A stretch of 64,000 nucleotides of DNA from Rhodococcus sp. 06-462-5 (GCF_002258315.1 NZ_NOYD01000015.1:32962-96961); one strand, 5' to 3'. Shown: positions 8,838 to 17,240, counted from the stretch's first letter. The notes: generated by a model not told the origin, from the sequence alone. Translations and numbers: made by a program.

Positions 8838-10211
8838 ATGTCTGCGCCCAGCGCTACCCGAACGCGCCGTGTCCCTACCTGGGCAACCGCATTCGGTCCA
8901 CAGATCGTCGCCGGCCTCGTCCTCGGAGTCGTCCTCGGACTCATCGCTCGATCGATGCCCGACGCCGCAGGCGGCGACCCGAACTGGTTGGTCGGCACCC
9001 TGTCGACCATCGGTTCGAGCTACGTCAAGCTCCTCACCGTGGCGGTCATTCCGTTGGTGTTCACGGCGATCGTCAGTTCCATCGCCAACCTGCGCGAAGT
9101 CACCAATGCTGCCCGCCTGGCCATTCAAACGCTGTGGTGGTTCGCCATCACGGCATTCATCGCCGTCATCATCGGCATCGTGATCGGGTTGGTCGCGCAG
9201 CCCGGCTCGCGTACCAGCGCGGGAGCGGATTCGGCGGGCGATCCGTCGAGTGTCGGGTCCTGGTGGTCGTTCCTCACCGGACTTGTACCGAACAACTTCC
9301 TCGCACTCGGCGCGAAAACCACTGTCGCCGAGAGCGGCACCGCAACCACATCGCTGAGTTTCAACATCTTGCAGTTGCTGGTCATCGCCGCTGCCATCGG
9401 TATCGCTGCACTCAAGGTGGGTAAGAAGGCCGAGCCGTTCCTCGCGTTCAACGCGTCGTTGTTGGCCATCGTGCAGAAGGTGCTGTGGTGGATCATTCGG
9501 CTGGCACCGATCGGTACCGCCGCACTCATCGGCAACGCGGTTGCGACCTACGGCTGGGACGCGATCGGTTCGCTCGGCGTGTTCACCGTATCGATCTACG
9601 TCGGTCTGGCCGTGGTGTTCTTCGTGGTGTATCCGGTGATCGTTCGCGCGCACGGACTTTCGGTGCGCAACTTCTACTCGGGAGTGTGGCCTGCCACCCA
9701 GCTGGGCTTCGTCTCGCGATCATCGATCGGGACCTTGCCGCTCACCGAGCGCGTCACCGAACGCAACCTCGGAGTTCCGCGCGAGTACGCATCGTTCGCA
9801 GTACCGCTCGGGGCGACGACCAAGATGGACGGTTGCGCGGCAATCTATCCCGCGATTGCGGCACTCTTCGTCGCTCAGTTCTACGGCATCGATCTCACCA
9901 TCACCGATTACCTTCTGATCATCGTGGTGTCCGTGATCGGTTCCGCGGCAACGGCAGGAACCACGGGTGCAACGGTGATGCTCACACTCACACTGTCGAC
10001 ACTCGGATTGCCGCTCGCCGGTGTCGGCCTGCTGCTCGCGGTGGAGCCGATCGTCGACATGGGCCGCACCGCGGTCAACGTGACCGGTCAGGCATTGGTG
10101 CCGACCATCGTCGCCAAGCGCGAAGGAATCCTCGACCTCGAGCGCTACAACGCTCCGCGAAACGGTGACCCCTTCGTCGACGAGGAAGCCGAAGTGGAAC
10201 TCGCTCGCTGA
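8838..10211 (+). CDS. Dicarboxylate/amino acid:cation symporter (DAACS family)
   Basis: 457-residue integral membrane carrier that couples uptake of a C4-dicarboxylate or acidic amino acid to sodium or proton entry. Features are in family order: TM1 QIVAGLVLGVVLGLIA, TM2 VKLLTVAVIPLVFTAIVSSI, a serine-rich reentrant loop (FVSRSSIGTLPLT, corresponding to hairpin HP1), the conserved PLGATTKMDGCA segment (NMDG-type motif in TM7, here TKMDG), hairpin HP2 with GTTGATVML, and TM8 PIVDMGRTAVNVTGQAL, which carries the conserved D, R, N and T of the substrate site. The RSS for SSS and TKMDG for NMDG variants are seen in many actinobacterial members. A strong terminator-like hairpin follows. Confidence 0.9.
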   Translation: MSAPSATRTRRVPTWATAFGPQIVAGLVLGVVLGLIARSMPDAAGGDPNWLVGTLSTIGSSYVKLLTVAVIPLVFTAIVSSIANLREVTNAARLAIQTLWWFAITAFIAVIIGIVIGLVAQPGSRTSAGADSAGDPSSVGSWWSFLTGLVPNNFLALGAKTTVAESGTATTSLSFNILQLLVIAAAIGIAALKVGKKAEPFLAFNASLLAIVQKVLWWIIRLAPIGTAALIGNAVATYGWDAIGSLGVFTVSIYVGLAVVFFVVYPVIVRAHGLSVRNFYSGVWPATQLGFVSRSSIGTLPLTERVTERNLGVPREYASFAVPLGATTKMDGCAAIYPAIAALFVAQFYGIDLTITDYLLIIVVSVIGSAATAGTTGATVMLTLTLSTLGLPLAGVGLLLAVEPIVDMGRTAVNVTGQALVPTIVAKREGILDLERYNAPRNGDPFVDEEAEVELAR

Positions 10212-10231
10212 CAGAGCAATTGAACCTGCGA

Positions 10232-10263
10232 TTCCCGACGACCGAGCACCTGGGTCGTCGGGA
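10232..10263. terminator. Bidirectional terminator-like hairpin
   Basis: TCCCGACGACC, an eight-base loop (GAGCACCT), then GGGTCGTCGGGA form an almost perfect 11-12 bp stem between the converging symporter gene and the 131-residue protein gene. There is no clear T-tract on either side, as is common for actinobacterial terminators. Confidence 0.7.
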
Positions 10264-10271
10264 TTCGTCGT

Positions 10272-10667
10272 CTATCGCGGTGGTGACAACGCTTCGACGG
10301 TGGCCGCAGTGTCTGCGTCCGCCGCCTCGACACTCGCGAAATAGTGTTGAAAGAATTCCCGCATCGTCTTGATGATCTCGATCTGCTGCTTGATCGCGAA
10401 ACGCGCGGAGCCTTCCTCGCCGACAGCAAGACGATGAAACTTCGCCCCCAGCATCTGTGCTGACGGCAAGTCGCCGAATGCTTCGGGCCTCGACAAGTTT
10501 GTGGTCATTTCGAGCATCCTCGACAAGTCGCGCAGGTAGCTTTCGCATGCGCTATCACACTGTTGAGCAATCTCCGGCTCTACGTGCAACTCTCCTTCTG
10601 CGGCTTGATCTCGCAGCGTTTGCCAATGGATCAAGTTGTTGGCGAGCCTGGCCGATTCGACACTCAT
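10272..10667 (-). CDS. Small helical protein of unknown function
   Basis: 131 residues, start ATG 10667, 13 bases downstream of the DUF3558 lipoprotein stop, so very likely co-transcribed with it. It is predicted almost entirely helical (SARLANNLIHWQTLRDQAAEG, QQIEIIKTMREFFQHYFASVEA) and has no signal peptide or membrane helix. Size and helical hairpin look recall the small helical partners often found beside DUF3558 lipoproteins in Rhodococcus and Nocardia, and loosely the WXG100/PE-type helical hairpins, but no WXG motif is present. Function unknown. Confidence 0.6.
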   Translation of the reverse strand: MSVESARLANNLIHWQTLRDQAAEGELHVEPEIAQQCDSACESYLRDLSRMLEMTTNLSRPEAFGDLPSAQMLGAKFHRLAVGEEGSARFAIKQQIEIIKTMREFFQHYFASVEAADADTAATVEALSPPR

Positions 10668-10680
10668 TTCGCGCAGTCCT

Positions 10681-11250
10681 TCACATCGGTAGGTATTTCT
10701 CTAGGTCACCGGCGTGTTTGGCGACCTCTGCACACGGGTCACCCAAGGTGTCTTCCGAGCCAATGGTGTCGACCACGAAAATGATCACATTTCCCCCCAC
10801 GTCGACCACGATGTCGCATCCCGTCGGCGGATTTCCTTGGTAGTCAGCGTTGTACCTCACCGCGTCGCGCGAGCCGACCTGCACCGGTAACTGTCGTTGA
10901 TTCTGCGGGCTCCGCAAGTATTCGTCGATCGAGTTGATGGACGACATGACGGACAGGTAGTACCAGGGCTTGGTCCCGGAGGCGTCCCAGGTGCAGTTCT
11001 TCCATCCGGGGTACGTCGTGATTCCCGCGAAGTCCGGTCGCTCGGTGCTGACGTCCAACCCACTGGCAGTCACTGCAGACTTGGGAATGGTGCAGGGATC
11101 GAATGGCTCCGGACCGGCCGCTACTGTCGTCGATTCCGTCGAGGCGTCCCCTCTCGCAACCGGGCTTCCCTGCGTCGAGCCCCCACAACCCGTCAGCACC
11201 AGCGCCGAAGCACAGACCGCCGCGAACCGACGCCCACCCACTACCCGCAT
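10681..11250 (-). CDS. DUF3558 lipoprotein
   Basis: 189 residues with a lipoprotein signal peptide whose lipobox is LTGC (Cys about residue 22), so it should be anchored on the outer face of the membrane. After a Ser/Thr/Gly-rich linker the DUF3558 domain starts at FDPCTIPKSAV and includes the conserved tryptophan/cysteine segment YPGWKNCTWDAS and a late PTGCDIVVDV with DPCAEVAKHAGDLEKYLP at the end. The paired cysteines suggest disulfides. DUF3558 lipoproteins are typical of mycolate actinobacteria and have no assigned role. The downstream helical protein is its probable operon partner. Confidence 0.85.
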   Translation of the reverse strand: MRVVGGRRFAAVCASALVLTGCGGSTQGSPVARGDASTESTTVAAGPEPFDPCTIPKSAVTASGLDVSTERPDFAGITTYPGWKNCTWDASGTKPWYYLSVMSSINSIDEYLRSPQNQRQLPVQVGSRDAVRYNADYQGNPPTGCDIVVDVGGNVIIFVVDTIGSEDTLGDPCAEVAKHAGDLEKYLPM

Positions 11251-11315
11251 TCGTTCAACCTCTCGACACAGACGTCACTGAACGGTTGGACGCGACGCGG
11301 GCGCGATCGGTTCCC

Positions 11316-12005
11316 TCAGGCAGGCTGCGAGGCTCGCATTTCCCGAGTCGCCTTCGAGGTGAGGCTCCTACGTTCTGCCGCCCACACCCACAGGGCCAGC
11401 GAGATGAGCGCGATCACCTCGGCGACGACGAGCACCCGCTCCACGTAGCCGAGTGTGACAACGCGATACCAAGGCCGCGAGCCGGTTGCTCCCACAACCA
11501 ATGCGTAGACAATGGGCATCAACGTAACGACGGACAAGGCACTGAGTCCCATGGTCACGCGGGCGCGCACTGCCCACACGGTGTCACGAAGCCAGGGCCG
11601 CGAGAACGCAAAGACTGCGACCGGGATGCTGACGAACGCCACGGCGGCCCCCAACCGATGGATCGTCCCGCCGAGGCTCAGCGAGGCGTCGTTCGACCAA
11701 TCCTGTTTCGGCACAGCGACGACGGCAACAAGTCCCAACGTCCACAGTGTGAGGAAGATCGAGGCTGTTGCACCAGGCCGAGTGAGGCGATGCCGAATCG
11801 CGGACACGAGGGTGAGCGCCGAACCGAGAGCGAGCAGTACGACGCCGATCGAGAACACCCACTGCTGCGCGCCGAGGCCGTATTCGCTGATCGTCCGGCG
11901 CAGATGGGAGGGCGTCTGCCATGCAGTGTGGATATCGAGAACCAGCACCACGAGTGCGCCCAACACGATCGTCAGTGCGCCGATCATGGCCGGTCGAATC
12001 TCCAC
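11316..12005 (-). CDS. DUF998 integral membrane protein
   Basis: 229 residues. The start is set at GTG 12005 because GGAGGAG lies six bases upstream; the longer frame to 12113 adds a non-membrane Arg/His-rich lead that looks untranslated. Six hydrophobic segments are visible (for example IGALTIVLGALVVLVLDI, WVFSIGVVLLALGSALTLV, IFLTLWTLGLVAVVAV, VLVVAEVIALISLALWVW), with the DUF998-type ISEYGLG motif after the first helix and PKQDWS after the third. The family is unassigned functionally. It lies on the same strand as the esterase gene upstream and the DUF3558 gene downstream, but gaps of 65-110 bases leave operon membership open. Confidence 0.8.
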   Translation of the reverse strand: MEIRPAMIGALTIVLGALVVLVLDIHTAWQTPSHLRRTISEYGLGAQQWVFSIGVVLLALGSALTLVSAIRHRLTRPGATASIFLTLWTLGLVAVVAVPKQDWSNDASLSLGGTIHRLGAAVAFVSIPVAVFAFSRPWLRDTVWAVRARVTMGLSALSVVTLMPIVYALVVGATGSRPWYRVVTLGYVERVLVVAEVIALISLALWVWAAERRSLTSKATREMRASQPA

Positions 12006-12116
12006 GTCGCTCTCCTCCGGGGCGGCACGGTCGGCTGCCCACGCTCCATGGTGCCTGAACGATCGTCCTTGCTCGGTGACGTCCCCAGGACACCGGCAGT
12101 CAGAGGTCTGCAAAAC

Positions 12117-13451
12117 CTATTCTCTCGACGGGTCCAGCAGATGCTCGCAGAGGAAGCGAGTCGACAGCAACGACCAATGCTCGGCGTTACCCATCGCACA
12201 ATGGTCGTCGTCGGCATAGAGCACCAGCTGCGCGTTCGGTGCAGCGACTGCCAGGTCGATCGAGTCGCGGGTACTGGCGAGCGTGTCCTGGGCCCCGTTG
12301 ATCACCAACAGTGGGATGCCGATGTCTCGATAGAGTTGCCGCAGAGAGAGTTTCGACACCTTGCGTAGCAGGCCGGCAGTACTGGTGGCACCAAGTGTCC
12401 GGCTCAGAGTCGACAGCATCACCTCCGGCATGCCGATCGAATTGACCACGCCGAAACTGCGGTGCGTGAGCGGCCCATTGGACACCGCCGCTCTCAGACG
12501 AGGGTCCACAGCGGCCATGCGCGCAGCCCAGTAGCCGCCGAAACTGAAACCCATGATGCCGAGCCGCTCGGCGTCGATGCGCTCATCGGCAGCGAGAAAA
12601 TCGATCACCGAGCGGTACACGTTCTCGGCCGCCGCTGTCAGGGGGTCGCTGTACGAATATGTACCGGGCATCTCCATGACGAAGGTGGCGAGACCGGCCT
12701 CGCGCCGAGCCAGGAGAGGAAAGAGAGTCTCGGCAATGGTGCCTTCCAAGCCGTTCGTGACCAGAACCGTCGGCATGTTCGTCGCACCAGTCGGCAACGC
12801 GAGAACGCCGTGCACCCGATCGGAGGTGCCGGGCAGGTCGATGTCGAGCACTTCGACCTCGTACCCCATCGTCGGTGCCATGGCTAGCAACAACGTTTCC
12901 GACAAGCGCGTCGAGCGACGATAAGCACGCTGGCGTTGTGGGCTACCACCGGGCCACGCGGCAACGAAGTCGTACACCACTGCTTTGATCAAACCGTCCA
13001 TCGCCACAACCGCGTCGGTTGCTTCGGGATGCGCTGCGACGAACCGTGCCGGTTCCTCCGGATCTGCCACAGTGCCACGATCGGCAAGAATCGTCGCCGC
13101 TGGTGCCAATGCCTCGCCCAGAGCCGTCAGCACCGAGGGGTCGGGGGCGTCGAGCAGCCGGGAACTCTCGGGGGCGCCCAATCGGAACAAGGCCTCGTCT
13201 GCGCGCGCGAGGTGTCGGTCGGCGAATGTCGACCAGTAGGGAGCCCACCGGTCATCGTCGAACGAACGGCATTCCGACAACTGACTCCGGAATACCGCAT
13301 CTGGGATTCCGCCGAGATGCGTGAAACGGTCGACGAACAGCCGCGGCAGAAACGGCGCGACACCTCGCCTGTGCGCGGCACTTTCGGTGCTGTGGGTCAG
13401 CGCTCTCACGCTGACCGCTATACGCCGTCCCCAATCCGTCAACGATGTCAC
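12117..13451 (-). CDS. Alpha/beta hydrolase (FrsA/DUF1100-like esterase)
   Basis: 444 residues. The N-terminal 190 residues are a helical cap of the kind seen in FrsA-like and related dienelactone-hydrolase-type esterases. The catalytic domain has the nucleophile elbow GFSFGGYW (Ser about residue 305), an acid in LLVINGAQDTLAS and a histidine in LYADDDHCAMGN, giving a complete Ser-Asp-His triad. The oxyanion region VLVTNGLEGTIAE fits. It is transcribed divergently from a TetR gene with a 98-base gap, so it is the likely target of that regulator. The substrate is unknown. No signal peptide is visible, so it is expected in the cytoplasm. Confidence 0.8.
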   Translation of the reverse strand: MTSLTDWGRRIAVSVRALTHSTESAAHRRGVAPFLPRLFVDRFTHLGGIPDAVFRSQLSECRSFDDDRWAPYWSTFADRHLARADEALFRLGAPESSRLLDAPDPSVLTALGEALAPAATILADRGTVADPEEPARFVAAHPEATDAVVAMDGLIKAVVYDFVAAWPGGSPQRQRAYRRSTRLSETLLLAMAPTMGYEVEVLDIDLPGTSDRVHGVLALPTGATNMPTVLVTNGLEGTIAETLFPLLARREAGLATFVMEMPGTYSYSDPLTAAAENVYRSVIDFLAADERIDAERLGIMGFSFGGYWAARMAAVDPRLRAAVSNGPLTHRSFGVVNSIGMPEVMLSTLSRTLGATSTAGLLRKVSKLSLRQLYRDIGIPLLVINGAQDTLASTRDSIDLAVAAPNAQLVLYADDDHCAMGNAEHWSLLSTRFLCEHLLDPSRE

Positions 13452-13540
13452 CGGCTACTCCCCCGCCCTCCAACGCAGAAAGTTCTGCTTTAAGGCACGG
13501 TAGGCGGCTCGAACACCTAACGCAAGGAATACTGCAATAG

Positions 13541-13552
13541 CATTCATGAATG
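13541..13552. promoter_or_regulatory. Perfect palindrome at TetR start
   Basis: CATTCATGAATG is a perfect 12-base palindrome that includes the ATG of the TetR gene, in the 98-base gap shared with the divergent esterase. It could be the TetR operator, but 12-base symmetry around ATG could also be chance. Confidence 0.3.
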
Positions 13553-14179
13553 GATGACGACACCGCGCACGTTGCACCACGCCGACGGCCCGGGGGGAGG
13601 ACGGCTCTCGTCAGAGCCGCGGTACACCAGGCCGTACTGGACGCCGTGATCGAGGGCGGCGTCGACAAGGTCGGAATACCGGACATCGCTCGCCGCGCTG
13701 GCGTACGCGACAGCACTGTCTACCGACGGTGGACTACTCGAGAAAATCTTGTAGTGGACGCGATGCTCGCCGCCAGCGAGCACACCCTCCCGCGGCCCGA
13801 TACCGGTTCGCTGCGCGGGGATCTGACGGCACTTGCCACCACTCTGAGCGCGTATCTGGACTCACCCCTGGGCCACGGCCTGGTTCGAGCGCTCGCCTTC
13901 GTCACCGACTCCCCCGAGATCGAACAAGCACGGAATACATTCTGGCAGAAGCGTTTCGAGGCAAACCAAGGAATGGTCAGGCAGGCAATCGCACGTGGTG
14001 AGATCCCCGCCGGTGCCGACGCACATGCCCGCACCGCGATAGAGCTACTCATCGCTCCTATCCACTTTCGCCATCTCCTCACCCGCCTTCCGTGTGACGC
14101 GGAATTCATCGACACCGTGGTCTCGGCTGCGATCGGTTCACTACGGCGTACGCCGACGACCGACGCCGAACACTCTTGA
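13550..14179 (+). CDS. TetR-family regulator
   Basis: 209 residues. The N-terminal helix-turn-helix is clear: VLDAVIEGGVDKVGIPDIARRAGVRDSTVYRRWTTRENLVVDAML (residues about 30-70). The C-terminal ligand domain resembles the TetR_C group in which a long helix carries LGHGLVRALAFVTDSPEIEQARNTFWQKRFE. It is divergent from the alpha/beta hydrolase gene, the usual arrangement for local TetR repressors that control their neighbour. The ATG at 13550 overlaps the palindrome noted separately; no strong ribosome-binding site is visible (AAGGAAT lies too far upstream), so a leaderless or alternative start is possible. Confidence 0.85.
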   Translation: MDDDTAHVAPRRRPGGRTALVRAAVHQAVLDAVIEGGVDKVGIPDIARRAGVRDSTVYRRWTTRENLVVDAMLAASEHTLPRPDTGSLRGDLTALATTLSAYLDSPLGHGLVRALAFVTDSPEIEQARNTFWQKRFEANQGMVRQAIARGEIPAGADAHARTAIELLIAPIHFRHLLTRLPCDAEFIDTVVSAAIGSLRRTPTTDAEHS

Positions 14180-14202
14180 CGAGACCCGAACCCAGGAATA
14201 AC

Positions 14203-14222
14203 CTACAACCAAATGGTTGTAG
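14203..14222. promoter_or_regulatory. ArsR-type operator
   Basis: CTACAACC-AAAT-GGTTGTAG is a perfect inverted repeat with 8-base arms directly before the ArsR gene. An ATG at 14213 lies inside it, so translation is more likely to begin at ATG 14228. Such a position fits autorepression by the ArsR protein encoded immediately downstream. Confidence 0.7.
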
Positions 14223-14227
14223 ATGAG

Positions 14228-14554
14228 ATGAATGACGCCGAGGTCGATCGCCTGTTCCAGGCCTTCGCCGACAAGACGCGGCGCGACATCGTCGCGAAGG
14301 TCACTGTCGGCGAACAGTCGGTATCGGAGTTGGCGGCTCACTACGCCATGAGTTTTGCCGCTGTACAGAAGCACGTAGCGGTGCTCGAACGCGCCGCACT
14401 GATCACCAAACACAAGCGTGGCAGGGAGCAGATCGTGCGAGTTCGACTGGAGACCATCGCACACGCTCGCGCATTGCTCGACACCTACGAGGAGATCTGG
14501 CGACAACGCGTCGCCCGGATCGACGAACTACTTTCCCACGACGAGAAAGGCTGA
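14228..14554 (+). CDS. ArsR-family regulator (SRPBCC-linked type)
   Basis: 108 residues from ATG 14228 (ATG 14213 overlaps the operator). Winged-helix DNA-binding protein: VDRLFQAFADKTRRDIVAKVTVGEQSVSELAAHYAMSFAAVQKHVAVLERAALITKHKRGREQIVRV shows the recognition helix (FAAVQKHVAVLE) and the wing. No metal-binding cysteine pair (ELCVCDL type) is present, so it is not a metal sensor of the classic kind. It belongs to the ArsR group found beside SRPBCC/AHSA1 proteins. The SRPBCC gene starts four bases after its stop, so the two are translationally coupled. An inverted repeat over its 5' end suggests autoregulation. Confidence 0.88.
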   Translation: MNDAEVDRLFQAFADKTRRDIVAKVTVGEQSVSELAAHYAMSFAAVQKHVAVLERAALITKHKRGREQIVRVRLETIAHARALLDTYEEIWRQRVARIDELLSHDEKG

Positions 14555-14558
14555 ATCC

Positions 14559-15044
14559 GTGCCGTTCATCAGCTCACACAAGGATGCAGAGACGTTGACC
14601 ATGACGATAGTCGCCGAGTTCGACGCGAAAGTCGAACGCGTCTGGCAGATCTGGGAGGACCCGCGCCAACTCGAGCGTTGGTGGGGACCACCGACGTGGC
14701 CCGCGACCTTCGAGAGCCACGACTTCGTGCCGGGCGGAAAAGCGTCGTACTACATGACCGGACCCGAGGGCGAAAAGGCCGCCGGCTGGTGGCTTTTCAC
14801 CGAGATCTCCGCGCCGACCACTCTGTCCTTCGACGACGGTTTCGCCGACGACACCGGCAATCCGTCGTCGACGATGCCCGTCACCCACGCCACGGCGACC
14901 CTCGAAAACGTCGACGGCAGAACGCGTATGACCATCCGGTCGCGATTCGACTCCCTGCAGCAACTCGAGGAACTCGTCGAAATGGGTATGGACGAGGGCA
15001 TGGCGTCGGCAATCGGTCAGATCGACGCAATCCTCACCGACTGA
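14559..15044 (+). CDS. SRPBCC (AHSA1-like/START-fold) protein
   Basis: 161 residues from GTG 14559, four bases after the ArsR stop, with GAGAAAGG upstream. The sequence has the hallmarks of the AHSA1-like SRPBCC family: an initial TMTIVAEFDAKVERVWQIWEDPRQLERWWGPPTWPATFESHDFVPGG and the C-terminal GMDEGMASAIGQIDAIL helix. These proteins form a deep hydrophobic cavity and bind small lipophilic ligands. Their role beside ArsR regulators is not known in detail. The ligand may be the signal or substrate of the pair, but that is inference. Confidence 0.85.
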   Translation: MPFISSHKDAETLTMTIVAEFDAKVERVWQIWEDPRQLERWWGPPTWPATFESHDFVPGGKASYYMTGPEGEKAAGWWLFTEISAPTTLSFDDGFADDTGNPSSTMPVTHATATLENVDGRTRMTIRSRFDSLQQLEELVEMGMDEGMASAIGQIDAILTD

Positions 15045-15105
15045 TCGTTGTGAGCGGAAATTCGGTCTCCACTACGAACTTTCGTGCACGTGCGGCGAAG
15101 CCGCT

Positions 15106-16134
15106 CTACTCCGGAACCGAGCTGACGGTGAACGGCTCGACGGGCTCTCCCCCGCGCTTGTCGAACTGACTGTTCACCACGTACAGCCGATCGTCCATGG
15201 CTGCAACGGTTGTCGGGTAGGCGAACGACGGGTCGGTGATCTCACCGGTGACCGCGCCAGTTCTGCCGTCGTCGTCGAGGTCGACCTTTGCGATGAGACC
15301 GTCTCTGTTGCGAACGACGTACAGGGTGTCGTCATCCATCTCGAGCCCGTCGCCGTTCATCAGCGTCGCACCGCCGAGGTCCACCTGCGTGACCTCTTTG
15401 CTCGTCTTGTCGATGCGGTACAGGTTGCCGGTGCTCGATTGCACGACGATCAACGCAGACTCGTCGTCGTTCTCGACGATGCCGTTGGCGTTGAACCCCT
15501 CCCCGTACGCGAACGGAGTGCCGTCGAAGCTCACGAACGTTTCCAACGGGCCGTCCTGCGTTCCAGCGGTCATCTGCTCGGCGGGAATGCGATACAACGC
15601 CGGGCTGCGCGAGTCCGTCACATAGGCATCGCCGTTGTCGGCAATGGCGACGTCGTTGAGGAATGTCGCGTCGGTGCCGAGGCCGTTGGTGAACGTGGCA
15701 ACCAAGTCGCCGGAGTCGGCGTCGTACACCCACACCTTTCCGGTGGCCCCACCGGCGATCACCAGGTAGTCGGCGCGATCGTCGTCATCGGTCACATCGA
15801 TGCCCGCAGCACCGGTGCGTCCGTCCGCGCCACCGGGCAGAAACACCGAGACATCCGGGGAGCCGACGGTCCCGCGGAACACCGCTCCGTCGGAGGTAGA
15901 CGTCACGTAGAACGTGTCGTCGGCGGCAGTGATGCCCTCGGGGAACACGCCGCTACCCGGCAGGTCGTAGACGGTCGCAGAGCTCGGGTTCGAGCTCGAT
16001 GACACCGACGCCGACGCCGACGAGGAATTGCTGGGGGTGCTCGGTGCCGGCTCGGCCGAATCCGAGGACCCGCAGGCACTCAGCAGGAGTGTGGCAACGG
16101 CAACAGCGGGGACTATTCGGGAGACTCGGTTCAC
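15106..16134 (-). CDS. Exported beta-propeller lipoprotein (SMP-30/NHL-like)
   Basis: 342 residues from GTG 16134. The signal peptide ends in a lipobox (LLLSACGSS, Cys about 21), followed by a Ser/Pro/Ala-rich linker of about 35 residues. The rest is a repeated beta-propeller pattern: FPEGITAADDTFYVTSTSDGAVFR, FLNDVAIADNGDAYVTDSRSPALYRI, FNANGIVENDDESALIVVQSSTGNLYRID, MNGDGLEMDDDTLYVVRNRDGLIAKVDL, AYPTTVAAMDDRLYVVNSQFD. This repeat type occurs in SMP-30/gluconolactonase-like and NHL proteins. The metal-binding residues of true SMP-30 lactonases are not obvious, so I do not assign an enzyme activity. It converges with the SRPBCC gene. Confidence 0.8.
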   Translation of the reverse strand: MNRVSRIVPAVAVATLLLSACGSSDSAEPAPSTPSNSSSASASVSSSSNPSSATVYDLPGSGVFPEGITAADDTFYVTSTSDGAVFRGTVGSPDVSVFLPGGADGRTGAAGIDVTDDDDRADYLVIAGGATGKVWVYDADSGDLVATFTNGLGTDATFLNDVAIADNGDAYVTDSRSPALYRIPAEQMTAGTQDGPLETFVSFDGTPFAYGEGFNANGIVENDDESALIVVQSSTGNLYRIDKTSKEVTQVDLGGATLMNGDGLEMDDDTLYVVRNRDGLIAKVDLDDDGRTGAVTGEITDPSFAYPTTVAAMDDRLYVVNSQFDKRGGEPVEPFTVSSVPE

Positions 16135-16221
16135 ACCATCGAGTGTTCCATATGTCTCAATTTTCGGGCATTTCTCCTGGTGAGCAGATTTTCCTGGCGT
16201 CGGTTTCGTACAGTCGTTGCC

Positions 16222-16875
16222 ATGAGTGCCCTTTCCTCCCTTGCCGCAGCCGACAGCGACCTCGGAGGGATTGCCGGCTGGGCAGTGAGTCTGATGGAAG
16301 CCATCGGCGGCCCAGGTGCAGGAATCGCCGTCGCCGCGGAGAACTTCTTCCCACCCCTTCCCAGCGAGATCATCCTTCCTCTCGCCGGGTTCACCGCGTC
16401 GCAGGGCGGCATGACGCTGCTGAGTGCGTTGTTCTGGACGACGGCAGGCTCGGTGATCGGCGCACTCGTCCTGTACTGGCTCGGCGTCAAACTCGGCCGC
16501 GATCGGATGTATGCCATCGTCGACCGAATGCCGTTCGTCGGGACGGAGGACCTGACCAAGGCCGAGGACTGGTTCACTCGCCACGGCCGATCGGCAGTGT
16601 TCTTCGGCCGCATGATCCCGGTCGTCCGTTCGGGCATATCCATCCCGGCCGGCGTGTCCCGGATGCCGATTCTGCAATTCATCCTCTACACCACTCTCGG
16701 CAGCCTGATCTGGAACTCGATCTTCGTACTCGCCGGCTACTTCCTCGGCGAGAACTGGCATTACGTGGAGAACTACGCCTCGGTGTTCCAGTACGTCGTC
16801 ATCGGCGTCGTTGTGGCGTTGATCGTCTGGTTCGTGCTGAAGAAGATGAAGTCCCGACGCGTCGAGGTGCAATAG
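16222..16875 (+). CDS. DedA-family membrane protein
   Basis: 217 residues from ATG 16222. Member of the DedA/SNARE-associated (VTT) family, which includes undecaprenyl-phosphate and phospholipid flippases. Diagnostic segments are AAENFFPPLPSEIILPLAGF (the conserved E and P in the first reentrant hairpin), GRDRMYAIVDRMPFVGTEDL, and the second reentrant motif FFGRMIPVVRSGISIPAGVSRMP with the essential Arg and Gly, followed by FILYTTLGSLIWNSIFVLAGYFLGENW. The C-terminal helix VVIGVVVALIVWFVLKKMKSRR ends with a positive tail. It is divergent from the propeller lipoprotein gene, with 87 bases between the starts. Confidence 0.9.
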   Translation: MSALSSLAAADSDLGGIAGWAVSLMEAIGGPGAGIAVAAENFFPPLPSEIILPLAGFTASQGGMTLLSALFWTTAGSVIGALVLYWLGVKLGRDRMYAIVDRMPFVGTEDLTKAEDWFTRHGRSAVFFGRMIPVVRSGISIPAGVSRMPILQFILYTTLGSLIWNSIFVLAGYFLGENWHYVENYASVFQYVVIGVVVALIVWFVLKKMKSRRVEVQ

Positions 16876-16879
16876 CCGC

Positions 16880-17140
16880 TCACAGATCGTCGATGTCGAT
16901 GAACCCGTCCTGCAGCGCACGCACCAGCAACGTCGCCTTGGTCGGTGCAGTTCGCCCCACCGCCGTGTATTTCGCTCTGATACGAGTCAGATGTGTATTG
17001 ACGGTTCCCATCGACAGATAGAGCGAGCGCGACGCCTCCGCTTTGGAATCCGAGATGAGCCAGGCCGTGAGTACTTCGATTTCACGAGCGCTGAGCCGGG
17101 GGTCGGGTGCGTCGCCGACGCGAATGTCGAGCACAGTCAT
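16880..17140 (-). CDS. Stand-alone LuxR-type HTH protein
   Basis: Only 86 residues, nearly the whole of which is a LuxR/GerE DNA-binding domain: DPRLSAREIEVLTAWLISDSKAEASRSLYLSMGTVNTHLTRIRAKYTAVGRTAPTKATLLVRALQDGFI. There is no receiver or sensor domain. GAGGA before the ATG supports the start. It is divergent from a tandem-TetR gene across a 174-base region that contains two clean inverted repeats. A small LuxR-HTH acting on the neighbouring gene or as a partner of another regulator is plausible; nothing in the sequence identifies the signal. Confidence 0.8.
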   Translation of the reverse strand: MTVLDIRVGDAPDPRLSAREIEVLTAWLISDSKAEASRSLYLSMGTVNTHLTRIRAKYTAVGRTAPTKATLLVRALQDGFIDIDDL

Positions 17141-17214
17141 GGAGATCCTCGATTTTCTGGCACCACCGCTGTCCCGGTGGCGCTGACACGGCCAATGACA
17201 CCGCAACCGCCCCT

Positions 17215-17240
17215 CTGGGTCACTCCGAGGAATGACCCAG
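17215..17240. promoter_or_regulatory. Inverted repeat, candidate operator
   Basis: CTGGGTCA, ten bases, TGACCCAG: perfect 8-base arms centred about one and a half helical turns apart, 75 bases before the tandem-TetR start and in the shared divergent promoter. A dimeric LuxR- or TetR-type protein could bind here. Confidence 0.55.
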
